NCBI GenBank assembly: GCA_028284905.1
Contig: JANQQU010000034.1
Location: 105,902-169,901, forward strand
Source of the DNA: Calditrichia bacterium
GTDB taxonomy: Bacteria > Calditrichota > Calditrichia > RBG-13-44-9 > J075
Length of the DNA stretch: 64,000 bases
Reading direction: 5' to 3'
Shown here piece after piece: positions 19,142 through 27,394 of the stretch. The position numbers and the translations under genes are program-made. The stretch's first letter is position 1. Each line of letters opens with the position of its first letter. The notes beneath the pieces are model-generated. The model made no database searches. It saw only the letters and a program-made list of their open reading frames with translations, and was not told the DNA's origin.

Positions 19142-19171
19142 ATAGTAACAAAATGACGGACTATAGTAACA
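19142..19171 (-). promoter_or_regulatory. 21-bp-spaced direct repeat, candidate operator of the glucan operon
   Basis: The 9-mer ATAGTAACA occurs at 19142-19150 and 19163-19171, exactly 21 bp apart (TGTTACTAT on the coding strand). Two direct half-sites at two helical turns are the arrangement AraC-type proteins use, and the adjacent gene encodes a regulator with an AraC domain. The site lies ~190-215 bp upstream of the phosphorylase start. No convincing promoter elements were recognised in 18956-19239. Confidence 0.5.
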
Positions 19172-19239
19172 TTCTGTAGTCTATCAGGATAAAAATGGTA
19201 TGAAAGGGAGGCGCTAATTTCAAGTAGTTAATGGTGCCA

Positions 19240-22200
19240 TTAATTTTTGGTCGCCATAAACTCCGAAGGGGATTTTTGGTAGTGTTTCCGGAAACAACGG
19301 GCAAAGTAGGTAAGATCATTGAAGCCGACCTCATAGGCCACTTCGGTAATAGTCATACGTTTCTCTTGCAGTAACTGAGCGGCTCTTTTCAAGCGGATGG
19401 TACGGATAAATTCGTGAACGGTTAGGTTTGTCAACCCGCGCAGTTTACGATATAACTGCATTCGGCTCATGCCAATTTCTTTACTTAACGATTCTGCATT
19501 TAAGTCATTATCATCAATACGGGTTTCGATTGTCTGGATGACTCGCTGGAGAAATTTCTCGTCAACATCTTCAATTTCCACCCGGGTCGGTTCCAGCATA
19601 ATCTGCCGGCCGTACTTTTCTTTTAACTGCCGGCGGGTTTTCAGGAGATTGGTAATTTGAATATCCAGCTCATCAATGCTGAAGGGTTTGGGCAAATAGG
19701 CATCTGCCCCCTTGCGCAAACCTTCTATTTTGATGTCATGAGAATTGTAAGCGGTCAGGAGGATAATCGGAATATGGCTGGTTTTTTCATCTTCTTTCAG
19801 CTGATTGCAAAGTTCGATACCACTCACTTCCGGCATTTTCACATCAGAGATCACCAGGTCCGGCACAAGCTTGGTCGCTCGTTTGATGCCGTCCTTACCG
19901 TTTTTCGCAGAAAAGATCCGGTACTTGAACTGGAATGAATCCTTCATAAAGCTGCGGATTTCCACATCGTCTTCCACTATCAAAACAACCGGCATGTCGT
20001 TATTCACTGTTTCCGTCTGGGCTTCCCCGTTGCTATTTTCCAGTTCAACGGAATCATCATTTTCGAAGGGCTCAGTATCGGATGCGCTAAATTCTTCGAC
20101 TAGCTGCCGCTCTTCCAGAAAATGCTCGTCGACGGGAATGTGAACCGTAAACGTCGTGCCTTCCCCTTCGCTGCTTTCCACATCGATCTTTCCCTGGTAG
20201 AGCGTCACCAGTTCGTATGCAAAGGCGAGGCCGACACCACTGCCCTGGTAATCTTCTCCATTATTATGATGGGCACGGTAGTGCCTTTCGAAGATGTGCG
20301 TAATGTTATCCGCTGGAATTCCGATCCCATTATCACTCACGATAATTTCGACGTATTGCCTTGCTGCTTCTTCCGGTTTGCCGTTCGTGGTATTTTCCCC
20401 GCCATCAATAATAGCAACATTTACCATAACGCTACCGCCATCCGGCGTAAATTTGAAAGCGTTAGAAAGCAAATTATAGATGATCTTGTCCAGTTTATCG
20501 GCATCAAACCAGGCAGTGAAACTTTCTTCCAGAACAGCCAACTTATAATCGATTTTCCGATCAATCGCATAATCCTGGAAGGAAAGCGCAATATCCTTGA
20601 TAAAATGGATAATATTTCCCCGGCCAAGGCGCAGCTGCAGATCGCCGTTTTCCATTTGCTGAAAATGCTGCAATTGGTTGGTCATTCGCTGTAATCTTTT
20701 TGCGCTGCGTTGAATCAGGCGCAGGCTATCCTGCAACTTGCCGTTTTTCTCCTGGGAGGAAATCAACTTTTCCAGCGGCCCGAGAATCAGGGTTAAGGGC
20801 GAGTGGAATTCGTGAGAAATATTGCTGAAGAAACGGGTTTTCATACGATCCAACTCATACATCTTTTCCAGTTCCAGATGCTCCATTTTTAAAGCATTTC
20901 TCAATTGCTGGCGACCGACAAAATGATTGATGATGAAAGCAGCTGCTGTAATTACCAGGATCGCCATCAGCAGATATGCCCACCAGGTTTTCCAGAATGG
21001 CGGGTTGATGGTAATCGCAATGGCCCGGCCGGTTTCATTCCAGACCCCATCGTTGTTCGACGCTTTTACCCGGAAAACATAATCTCCGGCATCAAGATTG
21101 GTATAACTGGCGCTTCTTTCTTCCCCCACATAGTTCCAATCAGCGTCGAATCCCTCCAGCATGTAGGCATATTGATTTTTTTCCGGGGAAACATAATTCA
21201 GGGCAACAAAATTGATCGAGAAGACCGTTTGCCAGTAGGCGAGGGTAATTTTTTCGGTTTCATTGATATGCTTTTCTAACAAGCCGTCATCAGCACCGAT
21301 GCCGACGTTCTTGTTAAAAACTTTAAATCCCGTCAACAAAACCGGCGGAACAACATCATTGTTTCTTAGTGCGGTTGGCTGAAAAATATCAAACCCATTA
21401 TTACCGCCAAAAACAATTTCACCGGTTTTTGTTTTCCACCCGCTACGCGCATTGAATTCATTTCCCTGTAATCCGTCGGAAACATCATAGTTTTTAAAAA
21501 TACCACTTACCCGGTCGAAGGAAGAAATACCTTTATTGGTGCTTAGCCAGAAGTGACCGTCATTATCTTCGATGATACACTTAACTTCATTGTCCGGTAA
21601 ACCACTTGCCTTGGTATAATGGATAAATCGATTTTTTTCGCGATCAAATTTGTTCAATCCCCCACTGGTACCGAGCCATATGGTGGCATCGGCAGTTTGA
21701 AAAATAGAATGGACAAATCCTTTACTAATGCTATTGGTATCGCTGATTTCATGTGTGTAATTAATAAAAACATTTCGGTGCGGGTCAAAGAAATCCAGTC
21801 CGCTATCGGTACCAATCCACAAGTGTCCCTGCAAATCCTGGTAAACGACCCGGGTATAATTATCACTCAAACCACTATTTTCCGAATTATAAACGGTAAC
21901 CGTACCATCATCCGGCTTGAAGTAAGTGACACCTCCATAAAAGGTGGAGAGCCACAAACCGCCATCTTTGTCTTCCAGAATATGTAGGATACGATTGCTG
22001 CCAAGACCGTGCCTTTCCATGGTGTAATGGGTAAAGCGTTTTCTTTCCCGGTTAAACAGGTAGAGCCCGTTTGTCCAGGTGCCGACCCAAAGGCGTCCGC
22101 GGGAGTCTTCATAGAGACTGACAATAACATCGGTATCGATATTCGTATTTTGACTGGTATAATGGGTAAAAGTATTGTTCCGCCGGTCGAAGAAATTAAG

Positions 22201-23382
22201 GCCACCGCCATCCGTGGCGATCCACATATTGCCATCGTCATCTTCGGAGAATGCATTCACCATGTTATGGCTTAAAGATCGGTTATCCCCGGCATTAGAA
22301 TGATAGTGGTAAATAAAGGATTTGTTACCACTGAGTAGATTAATACCATAGGCATAAGTGCCAATCCAGATATTTCCGGCCCGGTCCTGGTAAATTTTCC
22401 AAACAGAATTATGATTCAAGCTGGATTGATCCAACGGATCATTGCGAACGAACGAAAATTCATTCAGAGAAATATCCAGGATGTTAATACCATCGTCTTC
22501 CGTGCCGATCCATAGTTTATTATTATTCTCCAGCATTAGAGAGAGAACAATATCACTGCTTATGCCGCCGGCCCCTGAAGCTCCCCGGGAAAAATGGTCT
22601 ATTTTCCGCAACGATTCCGCGACAAACTTCACCCGATACAAACCATCACCCTGCGTCGCAATCCAGATGTGTGCATCGGCTGTTTCCACAATCGCCGTAA
22701 TCGGAAAATCGCTGATTTTCGCCCGATGGACCCTGAAATCACCGCCGGTTTCCACGTCGGCACTCAATATATCGATGCTACCACCCTGGTGGGCGATCCA
22801 AATGTTTCCCCGGCCATCTTCGAATAGTTCGACAATTCGGTTACTGCTCAGGCTCTGTTCATCTTCTGCATTATGGAGATGATGTCGAAAATTACTAGTT
22901 TCCGCGTCAAATAAATCCAGGCCATTATTGCGAGTTCCCACCCAAAGGCGTCCCCGGGAATCTGCCAGTATTGCTTCAATTTGATTATCGGCGAGGCTCC
23001 GGGGATTATCCGGTTGGTGTTTGTAAATCGTAAAACTGTTGGTCTCATAATCGTAACTATTTAAACCATCGCTGGTGCCGACCCACAGATTACCATTTTC
23101 TGCCTGAAAAAGCGCGGAGATATAATTATGACTGATGCTTCGCGGGTCATTGTCGACATAGTTAAAAACTTCGAAATCGTAACCATCAAATTTGTTTAAT
23201 CCATTAAAGGTGCCGAACCAAAGAAAACCTTTATCATCCTGCAAAACACTGGTAATATTCGATTGCGATAGTCCATGATCAGTAGTCAGGTGAGTAAAAC
23301 GAAGCTCCGGTTTTTGCGCATATCCGGAGAGGCAAAAAAGTAGAAGCAATATGCAGGTAAAAGAAAAATGGAAATTCTTCAT
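19240..23382 (-). CDS. Hybrid two-component sensor-regulator (one-protein HTCS) of the glucan locus
   Basis: A 1380-residue inner-membrane protein. Order: signal peptide (1-~22); a long periplasmic two-propeller region of Reg_prop repeats (~30-690, repeated GxLWxGT motifs); a Y_Y_Y domain (~710-795); one membrane helix (~800-823); HisKA with His857 in NISHEFHSPL; HATPase_c (N-box near 970; DNGIGIP, GSGVGLAF); receiver (~1130-1245) with Asp1180 in SDVKMP; and an AraC DNA-binding domain (~1280-1380). In Bacteroidetes, such proteins sense oligosaccharides in the periplasm and switch on the linked polysaccharide locus. It stands directly upstream of the glucan genes, same strand, 284 bp before the phosphorylase, so it is the likely activator. 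Confidence 0.95.
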   Translation of the reverse strand: MKNFHFSFTCILLLLFCLSGYAQKPELRFTHLTTDHGLSQSNITSVLQDDKGFLWFGTFNGLNKFDGYDFEVFNYVDNDPRSISHNYISALFQAENGNLWVGTSDGLNSYDYETNSFTIYKHQPDNPRSLADNQIEAILADSRGRLWVGTRNNGLDLFDAETSNFRHHLHNAEDEQSLSSNRIVELFEDGRGNIWIAHQGGSIDILSADVETGGDFRVHRAKISDFPITAIVETADAHIWIATQGDGLYRVKFVAESLRKIDHFSRGASGAGGISSDIVLSLMLENNNKLWIGTEDDGINILDISLNEFSFVRNDPLDQSSLNHNSVWKIYQDRAGNIWIGTYAYGINLLSGNKSFIYHYHSNAGDNRSLSHNMVNAFSEDDDGNMWIATDGGGLNFFDRRNNTFTHYTSQNTNIDTDVIVSLYEDSRGRLWVGTWTNGLYLFNRERKRFTHYTMERHGLGSNRILHILEDKDGGLWLSTFYGGVTYFKPDDGTVTVYNSENSGLSDNYTRVVYQDLQGHLWIGTDSGLDFFDPHRNVFINYTHEISDTNSISKGFVHSIFQTADATIWLGTSGGLNKFDREKNRFIHYTKASGLPDNEVKCIIEDNDGHFWLSTNKGISSFDRVSGIFKNYDVSDGLQGNEFNARSGWKTKTGEIVFGGNNGFDIFQPTALRNNDVVPPVLLTGFKVFNKNVGIGADDGLLEKHINETEKITLAYWQTVFSINFVALNYVSPEKNQYAYMLEGFDADWNYVGEERSASYTNLDAGDYVFRVKASNNDGVWNETGRAIAITINPPFWKTWWAYLLMAILVITAAAFIINHFVGRQQLRNALKMEHLELEKMYELDRMKTRFFSNISHEFHSPLTLILGPLEKLISSQEKNGKLQDSLRLIQRSAKRLQRMTNQLQHFQQMENGDLQLRLGRGNIIHFIKDIALSFQDYAIDRKIDYKLAVLEESFTAWFDADKLDKIIYNLLSNAFKFTPDGGSVMVNVAIIDGGENTTNGKPEEAARQYVEIIVSDNGIGIPADNITHIFERHYRAHHNNGEDYQGSGVGLAFAYELVTLYQGKIDVESSEGEGTTFTVHIPVDEHFLEERQLVEEFSASDTEPFENDDSVELENSNGEAQTETVNNDMPVVLIVEDDVEIRSFMKDSFQFKYRIFSAKNGKDGIKRATKLVPDLVISDVKMPEVSGIELCNQLKEDEKTSHIPIILLTAYNSHDIKIEGLRKGADAYLPKPFSIDELDIQITNLLKTRRQLKEKYGRQIMLEPTRVEIEDVDEKFLQRVIQTIETRIDDNDLNAESLSKEIGMSRMQLYRKLRGLTNLTVHEFIRTIRLKRAAQLLQEKRMTITEVAYEVGFNDLTYFARCFRKHYQKSPSEFMATKN

Positions 23383-23634
23383 ATTATATCGGCAAAGTTT
23401 CGGGCGTATAACCTTTTGGTTTACGATAGCTTATAAAATTAATTTGTCAGCTAGAACCCACTTGCGAAAATCGCCGGAAATGCACTTGTTAACTGGCCGG
23501 CTCTTATAAGAATTTACGACAGTTCTTACAATGTAGGGTTTTACAACAATTAATGAAAGGGGATGATAATATTTTTCTGCCTTTTTACGGCTTTTCACGG
23601 AAATTTATATCGCATTTTTCAGCAATAAATAGGT

Positions 23635-24375
23635 CTACAGGTCAGGCAGCAACCGGACCAAATAAGTCGCCCCAAAGAATGGTAAATAATCGATTTCTAA
23701 TTTTTTATAAACGATGGCAGGAATACCAATATCAGCCAACCATAACTCGCCGGTTTTTTCCGGTAGCAATCCGGTTTTCGGTAGCGCCAGCGTCATAGTA
23801 CGATCACTGCGAATAAACGCTCCGGCAGACGCCCCGCTTGTGGCATCGATCCCGGAAGGGACATCCAGAGAAAGGACATTTCCCTGATGATTCGCCCACT
23901 CGATGAGCGGCAACGCTGTTCCACGGGGTGCCCCCTTCAGACTGTAGCCAATCAGTGCATCGATGACTATATCCGGCGCTGTTTTGTCCAATGCTTCCGG
24001 AGATATCTCCTGACCGGGCGTTCCCTGAAAAACTTTCCGCTGAAATGCCGGCACTTCTCCCAGTCGATCCGGTGCGGATAGGCAGAGCGATACCCGGGCA
24101 TTGCGGTTCGCAAGATGCCGTGCGGCGCAAATTCCACCGCCGCCGTTGCCTCCCGGGCCAGCCAATACAACGATGTTTGCTTTTTGCCAATGGCTACCGA
24201 GCATGTCCAATGTGCTGATAGCCAAATTTCGCCCGGCATTTTCCATCATTTGGTAAAGATTCGGCCCGGTTTCCCCGATGGCGATTCTGTCCACTTCGCG
24301 CATTTGCTCGGTGGTTATTGCCGGGACGATAATGCCGTTGTCCGTGCGAAATGTTTTTATCGGTGTATTGATCAT
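23635..24375 (-). CDS. nnrE: NAD(P)H-hydrate epimerase, stand-alone YjeF N-terminal domain
   Basis: A 246-residue YjeF_N domain protein with the nucleotide-binding glycine-rich stretch (VVLAGPGGNGGGG) and the DALIGYSLKGAPRG segment whose Asp belongs to the active site of this family. The enzyme interconverts R and S forms of damaged, hydrated NAD(P)H. In most bacteria it is fused to the ADP/ATP-dependent dehydratase; here the chain ends after the epimerase domain, so the dehydratase must be encoded elsewhere or be missing. It lies upstream of the hybrid sensor on the same strand, 252 bp away, without an obvious functional link to glucan use. Confidence 0.87.
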   Translation of the reverse strand: MINTPIKTFRTDNGIIVPAITTEQMREVDRIAIGETGPNLYQMMENAGRNLAISTLDMLGSHWQKANIVVLAGPGGNGGGGICAARHLANRNARVSLCLSAPDRLGEVPAFQRKVFQGTPGQEISPEALDKTAPDIVIDALIGYSLKGAPRGTALPLIEWANHQGNVLSLDVPSGIDATSGASAGAFIRSDRTMTLALPKTGLLPEKTGELWLADIGIPAIVYKKLEIDYLPFFGATYLVRLLPDL

Positions 24376-24434
24376 AATTTTTTTCTTAAATGATCATTAA
24401 TAAGATCGTAGTGTTAATGAATTAATGCTGAATA

Positions 24435-24706
24435 CTGTCATCGCCCAGAAGGGCTACGGTTTATACACATTTTTACAAACGCGTTTTCATGGCTTCATCT
24501 TCCTTAAAATGAAAGCAGAATTTGGATATTAGCCACTGATATACACCGATTTTCACTGATTTTTTCATCGTTCTGCTTTTATCTGTGCAAATCTGTGTTT
24601 ATCCGCGGCTAAAAATTAAATTTTTAAGGTGATTTTGTAACATGAAAACATGTGTATAAACCTTAGCCCAAAGGGACTCCCTCGGAGTAATGACAGATCA
24701 AATAGC
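24435..24706. repeat. Nested inverted-repeat element (two repeat families)
   Basis: Outer arms: GGGCTACGGTTTATACACAT at 24451-24470 and ATGTGTATAAACCTTAGCCC at 24650-24669, with TGTCA ends at 24436-24440 and its complement TGACA at 24691-24695. Inside lies a second imperfect palindrome, 24530-24611, which begins TAGCCACTGATATACACCGA and ends TGTGTTTATCCGCGGCTA. The region 24376-24810 has no gene. Confidence 0.7.
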
Positions 24707-24724
24707 ATTCATAGAACTTACTTT

Positions 24725-24770
24725 AAAAAAACAACCCCGGCAACCGCTTCAGGTATACCGGGGTTATTTA
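24725..24770 (-). terminator. Rho-independent terminator of the DUF4397 gene
   Basis: Stem AACCCCGG / CCGGGGTT with a loop of about 16 nt, followed on the minus strand by a U-rich stretch (GTTTTTTTA). It lies 40 bp past the stop at 24811. Confidence 0.8.
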
Positions 24771-24810
24771 CACTGTATTTTTTCAAATACTGACTGCTGC
24801 ATTCAGAACT

Positions 24811-25875
24811 TTAGCGCATCAACACCATCTTCCGGGTTTCGCTGAAATTTCCGGCGACCAGGCGATAGTAATAAATACCACTGGAGCGGTTTCCGGCATC
24901 CCACTGATAGCGATGCTGTCCGGCAGTTAGCTGGCCGGCGACCAGTTCATCGACCATCTCGCCCAATGCATTATAGACCTGCAGCGAAACACTGGATTGC
25001 TGCGGCAATACAAATTCGATTGTCGTCGCGGGGTTAAAGGGATTGGGGTAATTTGCTCTCAGCTCAAAATCGGAGAAAGGACGATTTTCGAGATCATCGT
25101 CGATGCTGGTGGTAATATCGGTAAAGTCGATCTCATCGCCATCCGCGAGGAATCCAATCAGATTAAAAGCCGGTCCGTTCTGGTTCTGGGAAGGATCGAG
25201 AAAGCCGCTTGCCATGACAACGATTGCACTGTCTGCATGGGGCGCAAAATCGACGGAATAGCGGCGAACCAGGTTGGTGCCGGAAGCATCCCGTACTTCA
25301 ATTTCATGCTGTGTTGCGGCCAGAGAGATATAGCTGGTAACACCCCCATAAGGGATATTATCCGCCAATTGCGTACCGTTGGAAAGATAAAGATCGACCG
25401 TCGGTGCATCGGTAGCGGTATGCACGAAGATAAATTCCGTATTACCGGGGGTATTGGCAACCTGGCGTATTTCATCACTCTGGGAGAAACTTAAACCGGT
25501 CGGCAGTCCATCCGGGTTCGGGGCATACTGACTGGGGTCGGCAACGCCGCGAAAAACACCGATGTAATCTTTGTTACTTTCCAGATTCAGGGAGAAATTG
25601 ACCAGGGTGTCATTGGCATTTTGACTGTTACCAGGGGCAATACCAACAAAAATTTCCAGATTAAGCGGCACGGGGCTATCAAAGGTTTCACCTGCGGAAC
25701 GGAAAGGAATATCGTCAAATTGGAACTGGAGAATTTGCACTTGAACGTAGACGTCAGCCGGATCCAGAACCGGATCTGCGGAGCCATGAATTGCCTGAAC
25801 GCGCTGGGCATTCATCGGTAATACCATTACTATAAGGGTAAAAATAATACTAGTAAGCAATAACTTGCGAATCAT
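24811..25875 (-). CDS. Secreted DUF4397 protein with T9SS sorting domain
   Basis: A 354-residue secreted protein: signal peptide (1-~24, cut near AQRVQA), two DUF4397 repeats (~25-135 and ~148-240; each with a VxxIHGSxD or FVHTATDAPTVDLYL type start), a short acidic linker, and a type A sorting domain (~275-354, ANYPNPFNPATT ... TRKMVLMR). DUF4397 domains are extracellular beta-sandwiches of unknown function common in secreted proteins of this group. It is a single-gene transcript with its own terminator and a 459-bp divergent upstream region. The role is unknown; adhesion or matrix is a guess. Confidence 0.85.
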   Translation of the reverse strand: MIRKLLLTSIIFTLIVMVLPMNAQRVQAIHGSADPVLDPADVYVQVQILQFQFDDIPFRSAGETFDSPVPLNLEIFVGIAPGNSQNANDTLVNFSLNLESNKDYIGVFRGVADPSQYAPNPDGLPTGLSFSQSDEIRQVANTPGNTEFIFVHTATDAPTVDLYLSNGTQLADNIPYGGVTSYISLAATQHEIEVRDASGTNLVRRYSVDFAPHADSAIVVMASGFLDPSQNQNGPAFNLIGFLADGDEIDFTDITTSIDDDLENRPFSDFELRANYPNPFNPATTIEFVLPQQSSVSLQVYNALGEMVDELVAGQLTAGQHRYQWDAGNRSSGIYYYRLVAGNFSETRKMVLMR

Positions 25876-26334
25876 AGAAATACCTCCTTATTATGGGTTG
25901 CAAACGCCGCGCCACTTTATAGGCATCAATGCCGTTGGCGCATTACTGCTTAGTTTGCCGGAACAAGAAACTATTTATCACTAAAATTAGGCAAAAAAAT
26001 ACTTTCCCCCGGGTTGGTTTATTTATAGATTTACCCGGTTTCTTGCTGCAGCGTTCAATTATAAGTCGAAAAATATGAAATAACAACTCTCTATATACTG
26101 ATGGCCGACTTTTTATAAAATTCTTACTTACGTATATAAAAACATTTATATTTACAGGACTGGTTACACCAACAAGGATGCGACTAATATTTTAGCCCAC
26201 AGACACACACACGGCGCCACCACCTCTCAAATTCGATCTTCCTCAGCTGCACACAGCGGGCATTATTGTACGTACCCTATTATCATTATAAAACCTTTCA
26301 ACTAATCATTTTCAGTAAAGGACAAGAGGTAAAT
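25876..26334. other. Divergent intergenic region without recognised feature
   Basis: 459 bp between the divergent DUF4397 and lipoprotein genes, AT-rich from 25980 to 26160. It must hold both promoters, but I could not identify a convincing promoter, operator, riboswitch or small gene. Confidence 0.5.
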
Positions 26335-27201
26335 ATGATGACAGAAAGTTTCCGTATACCAAAGATGCTAATCGGTTTAGTGCTTTTGATTTTGGTAGGC
26401 ATCTCCCTGCACAGCTGCGATGCAGACCAGGGTTTAGGACCATTGGAATCGAAAATCACCGGTCAGATTGCATTTCTCTCCCCGGAACTTCGTCCGGCCA
26501 ATGTTGGAGAAGTTCGTTTGGCAGCGCTACTGCAATTCCCGCCAACCGGTCTCGGTGATATTTTCTTTAGCGAACCGTTGGAATTCCGGCAGGATACGCT
26601 GGATTATGAATTGGCCATTCCCCCGGATGATTATATTTCTCTAGTACTATTATGGCGCCGGAAAGGAGAAAACTGGTCTTTTAACAGTCTGCTCGGCGTT
26701 TATGGCTTCGAGCCGCCTTTTCTGTTTGAATTAAAACCAGTATCGCTGGAAACCAGTACCACTGTTGTTGAAGATGTCGATTTAACTGCCTTGTGGAATT
26801 TTGCCAGTGCAGACAGCAAAATTCATGGTAGAATCACTTATGCCGGCACTAAACCGGAAAATACAGAGGTTGTGCTTCTCGCGGCTTTTTTCCGGGAACC
26901 GGATCTCGATGATTTCGCCTCATCTTTACTGGACCTTGGGGGATTACCACTGCCAGTGCCTCCTTCCGGTAGCGGTCGAAATTATGAATTGGGCGTAGAG
27001 CATGATGACTACAGACTTGTCGGCCTTTTCTGGAAAGGGGTAGACACCCCAATCGATCAAATGAAGCTGATCGGCTATTACCAACTGCCTGGTGGCAATG
27101 GTGAACCCGGTATCGTAGATGCACCGGAAGGTGGAGAAGTATTTGGTATCGACTTTGTGGCAGATTACAGCACGCTGCCCGAAGGCGTAAGGTTTCCCTA
27201 A
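26335..27201 (+). CDS. Lipoprotein of unknown function, two similar beta domains
   Basis: A 288-residue lipoprotein (lipobox ending LHSC at about residue 26). The rest falls into two related halves (~36-145 and ~160-285), each beginning with an xIxGxIxF/Y strand (KITGQIAFLSPE; KIHGRITYAGTK) and continuing VxLAALxxxP..., then a xxYxLxxxxDDY strand, so an internal duplication of a beta-sandwich is likely. I do not recognise a family. The start at 26335 follows an AGAGG; an earlier in-frame ATG (26266) would add a non-signal extension. A TonB receptor gene follows 193 bp downstream on the same strand; the two could be co-expressed, as lipoprotein partners of receptors often are. Confidence 0.75.
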   Translation: MMTESFRIPKMLIGLVLLILVGISLHSCDADQGLGPLESKITGQIAFLSPELRPANVGEVRLAALLQFPPTGLGDIFFSEPLEFRQDTLDYELAIPPDDYISLVLLWRRKGENWSFNSLLGVYGFEPPFLFELKPVSLETSTTVVEDVDLTALWNFASADSKIHGRITYAGTKPENTEVVLLAAFFREPDLDDFASSLLDLGGLPLPVPPSGSGRNYELGVEHDDYRLVGLFWKGVDTPIDQMKLIGYYQLPGGNGEPGIVDAPEGGEVFGIDFVADYSTLPEGVRFP

Positions 27202-27394
27202 AGAAATAGCCGGGTTGTCTTGAATAGATTAGCAAATAAAGTCATCAAAATATCATGCTATTCAGACACATCCTGTTAAGAAATTTACCCGGTTTCCGGT
27301 TATTTCTTCCTGAAGGTGCCCTGAATAATTTCGGCATCTTTTCCCGGGAATCGCAAACTGATGATTCTGGTCTTTCAAATATGAAGGAGAGACA

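Noticed and set aside
27202..27394. Cobalamin or other riboswitch before the TonB receptor
   Set aside because: Only 193 bp, and no B12-box or other conserved riboswitch core was recognised.
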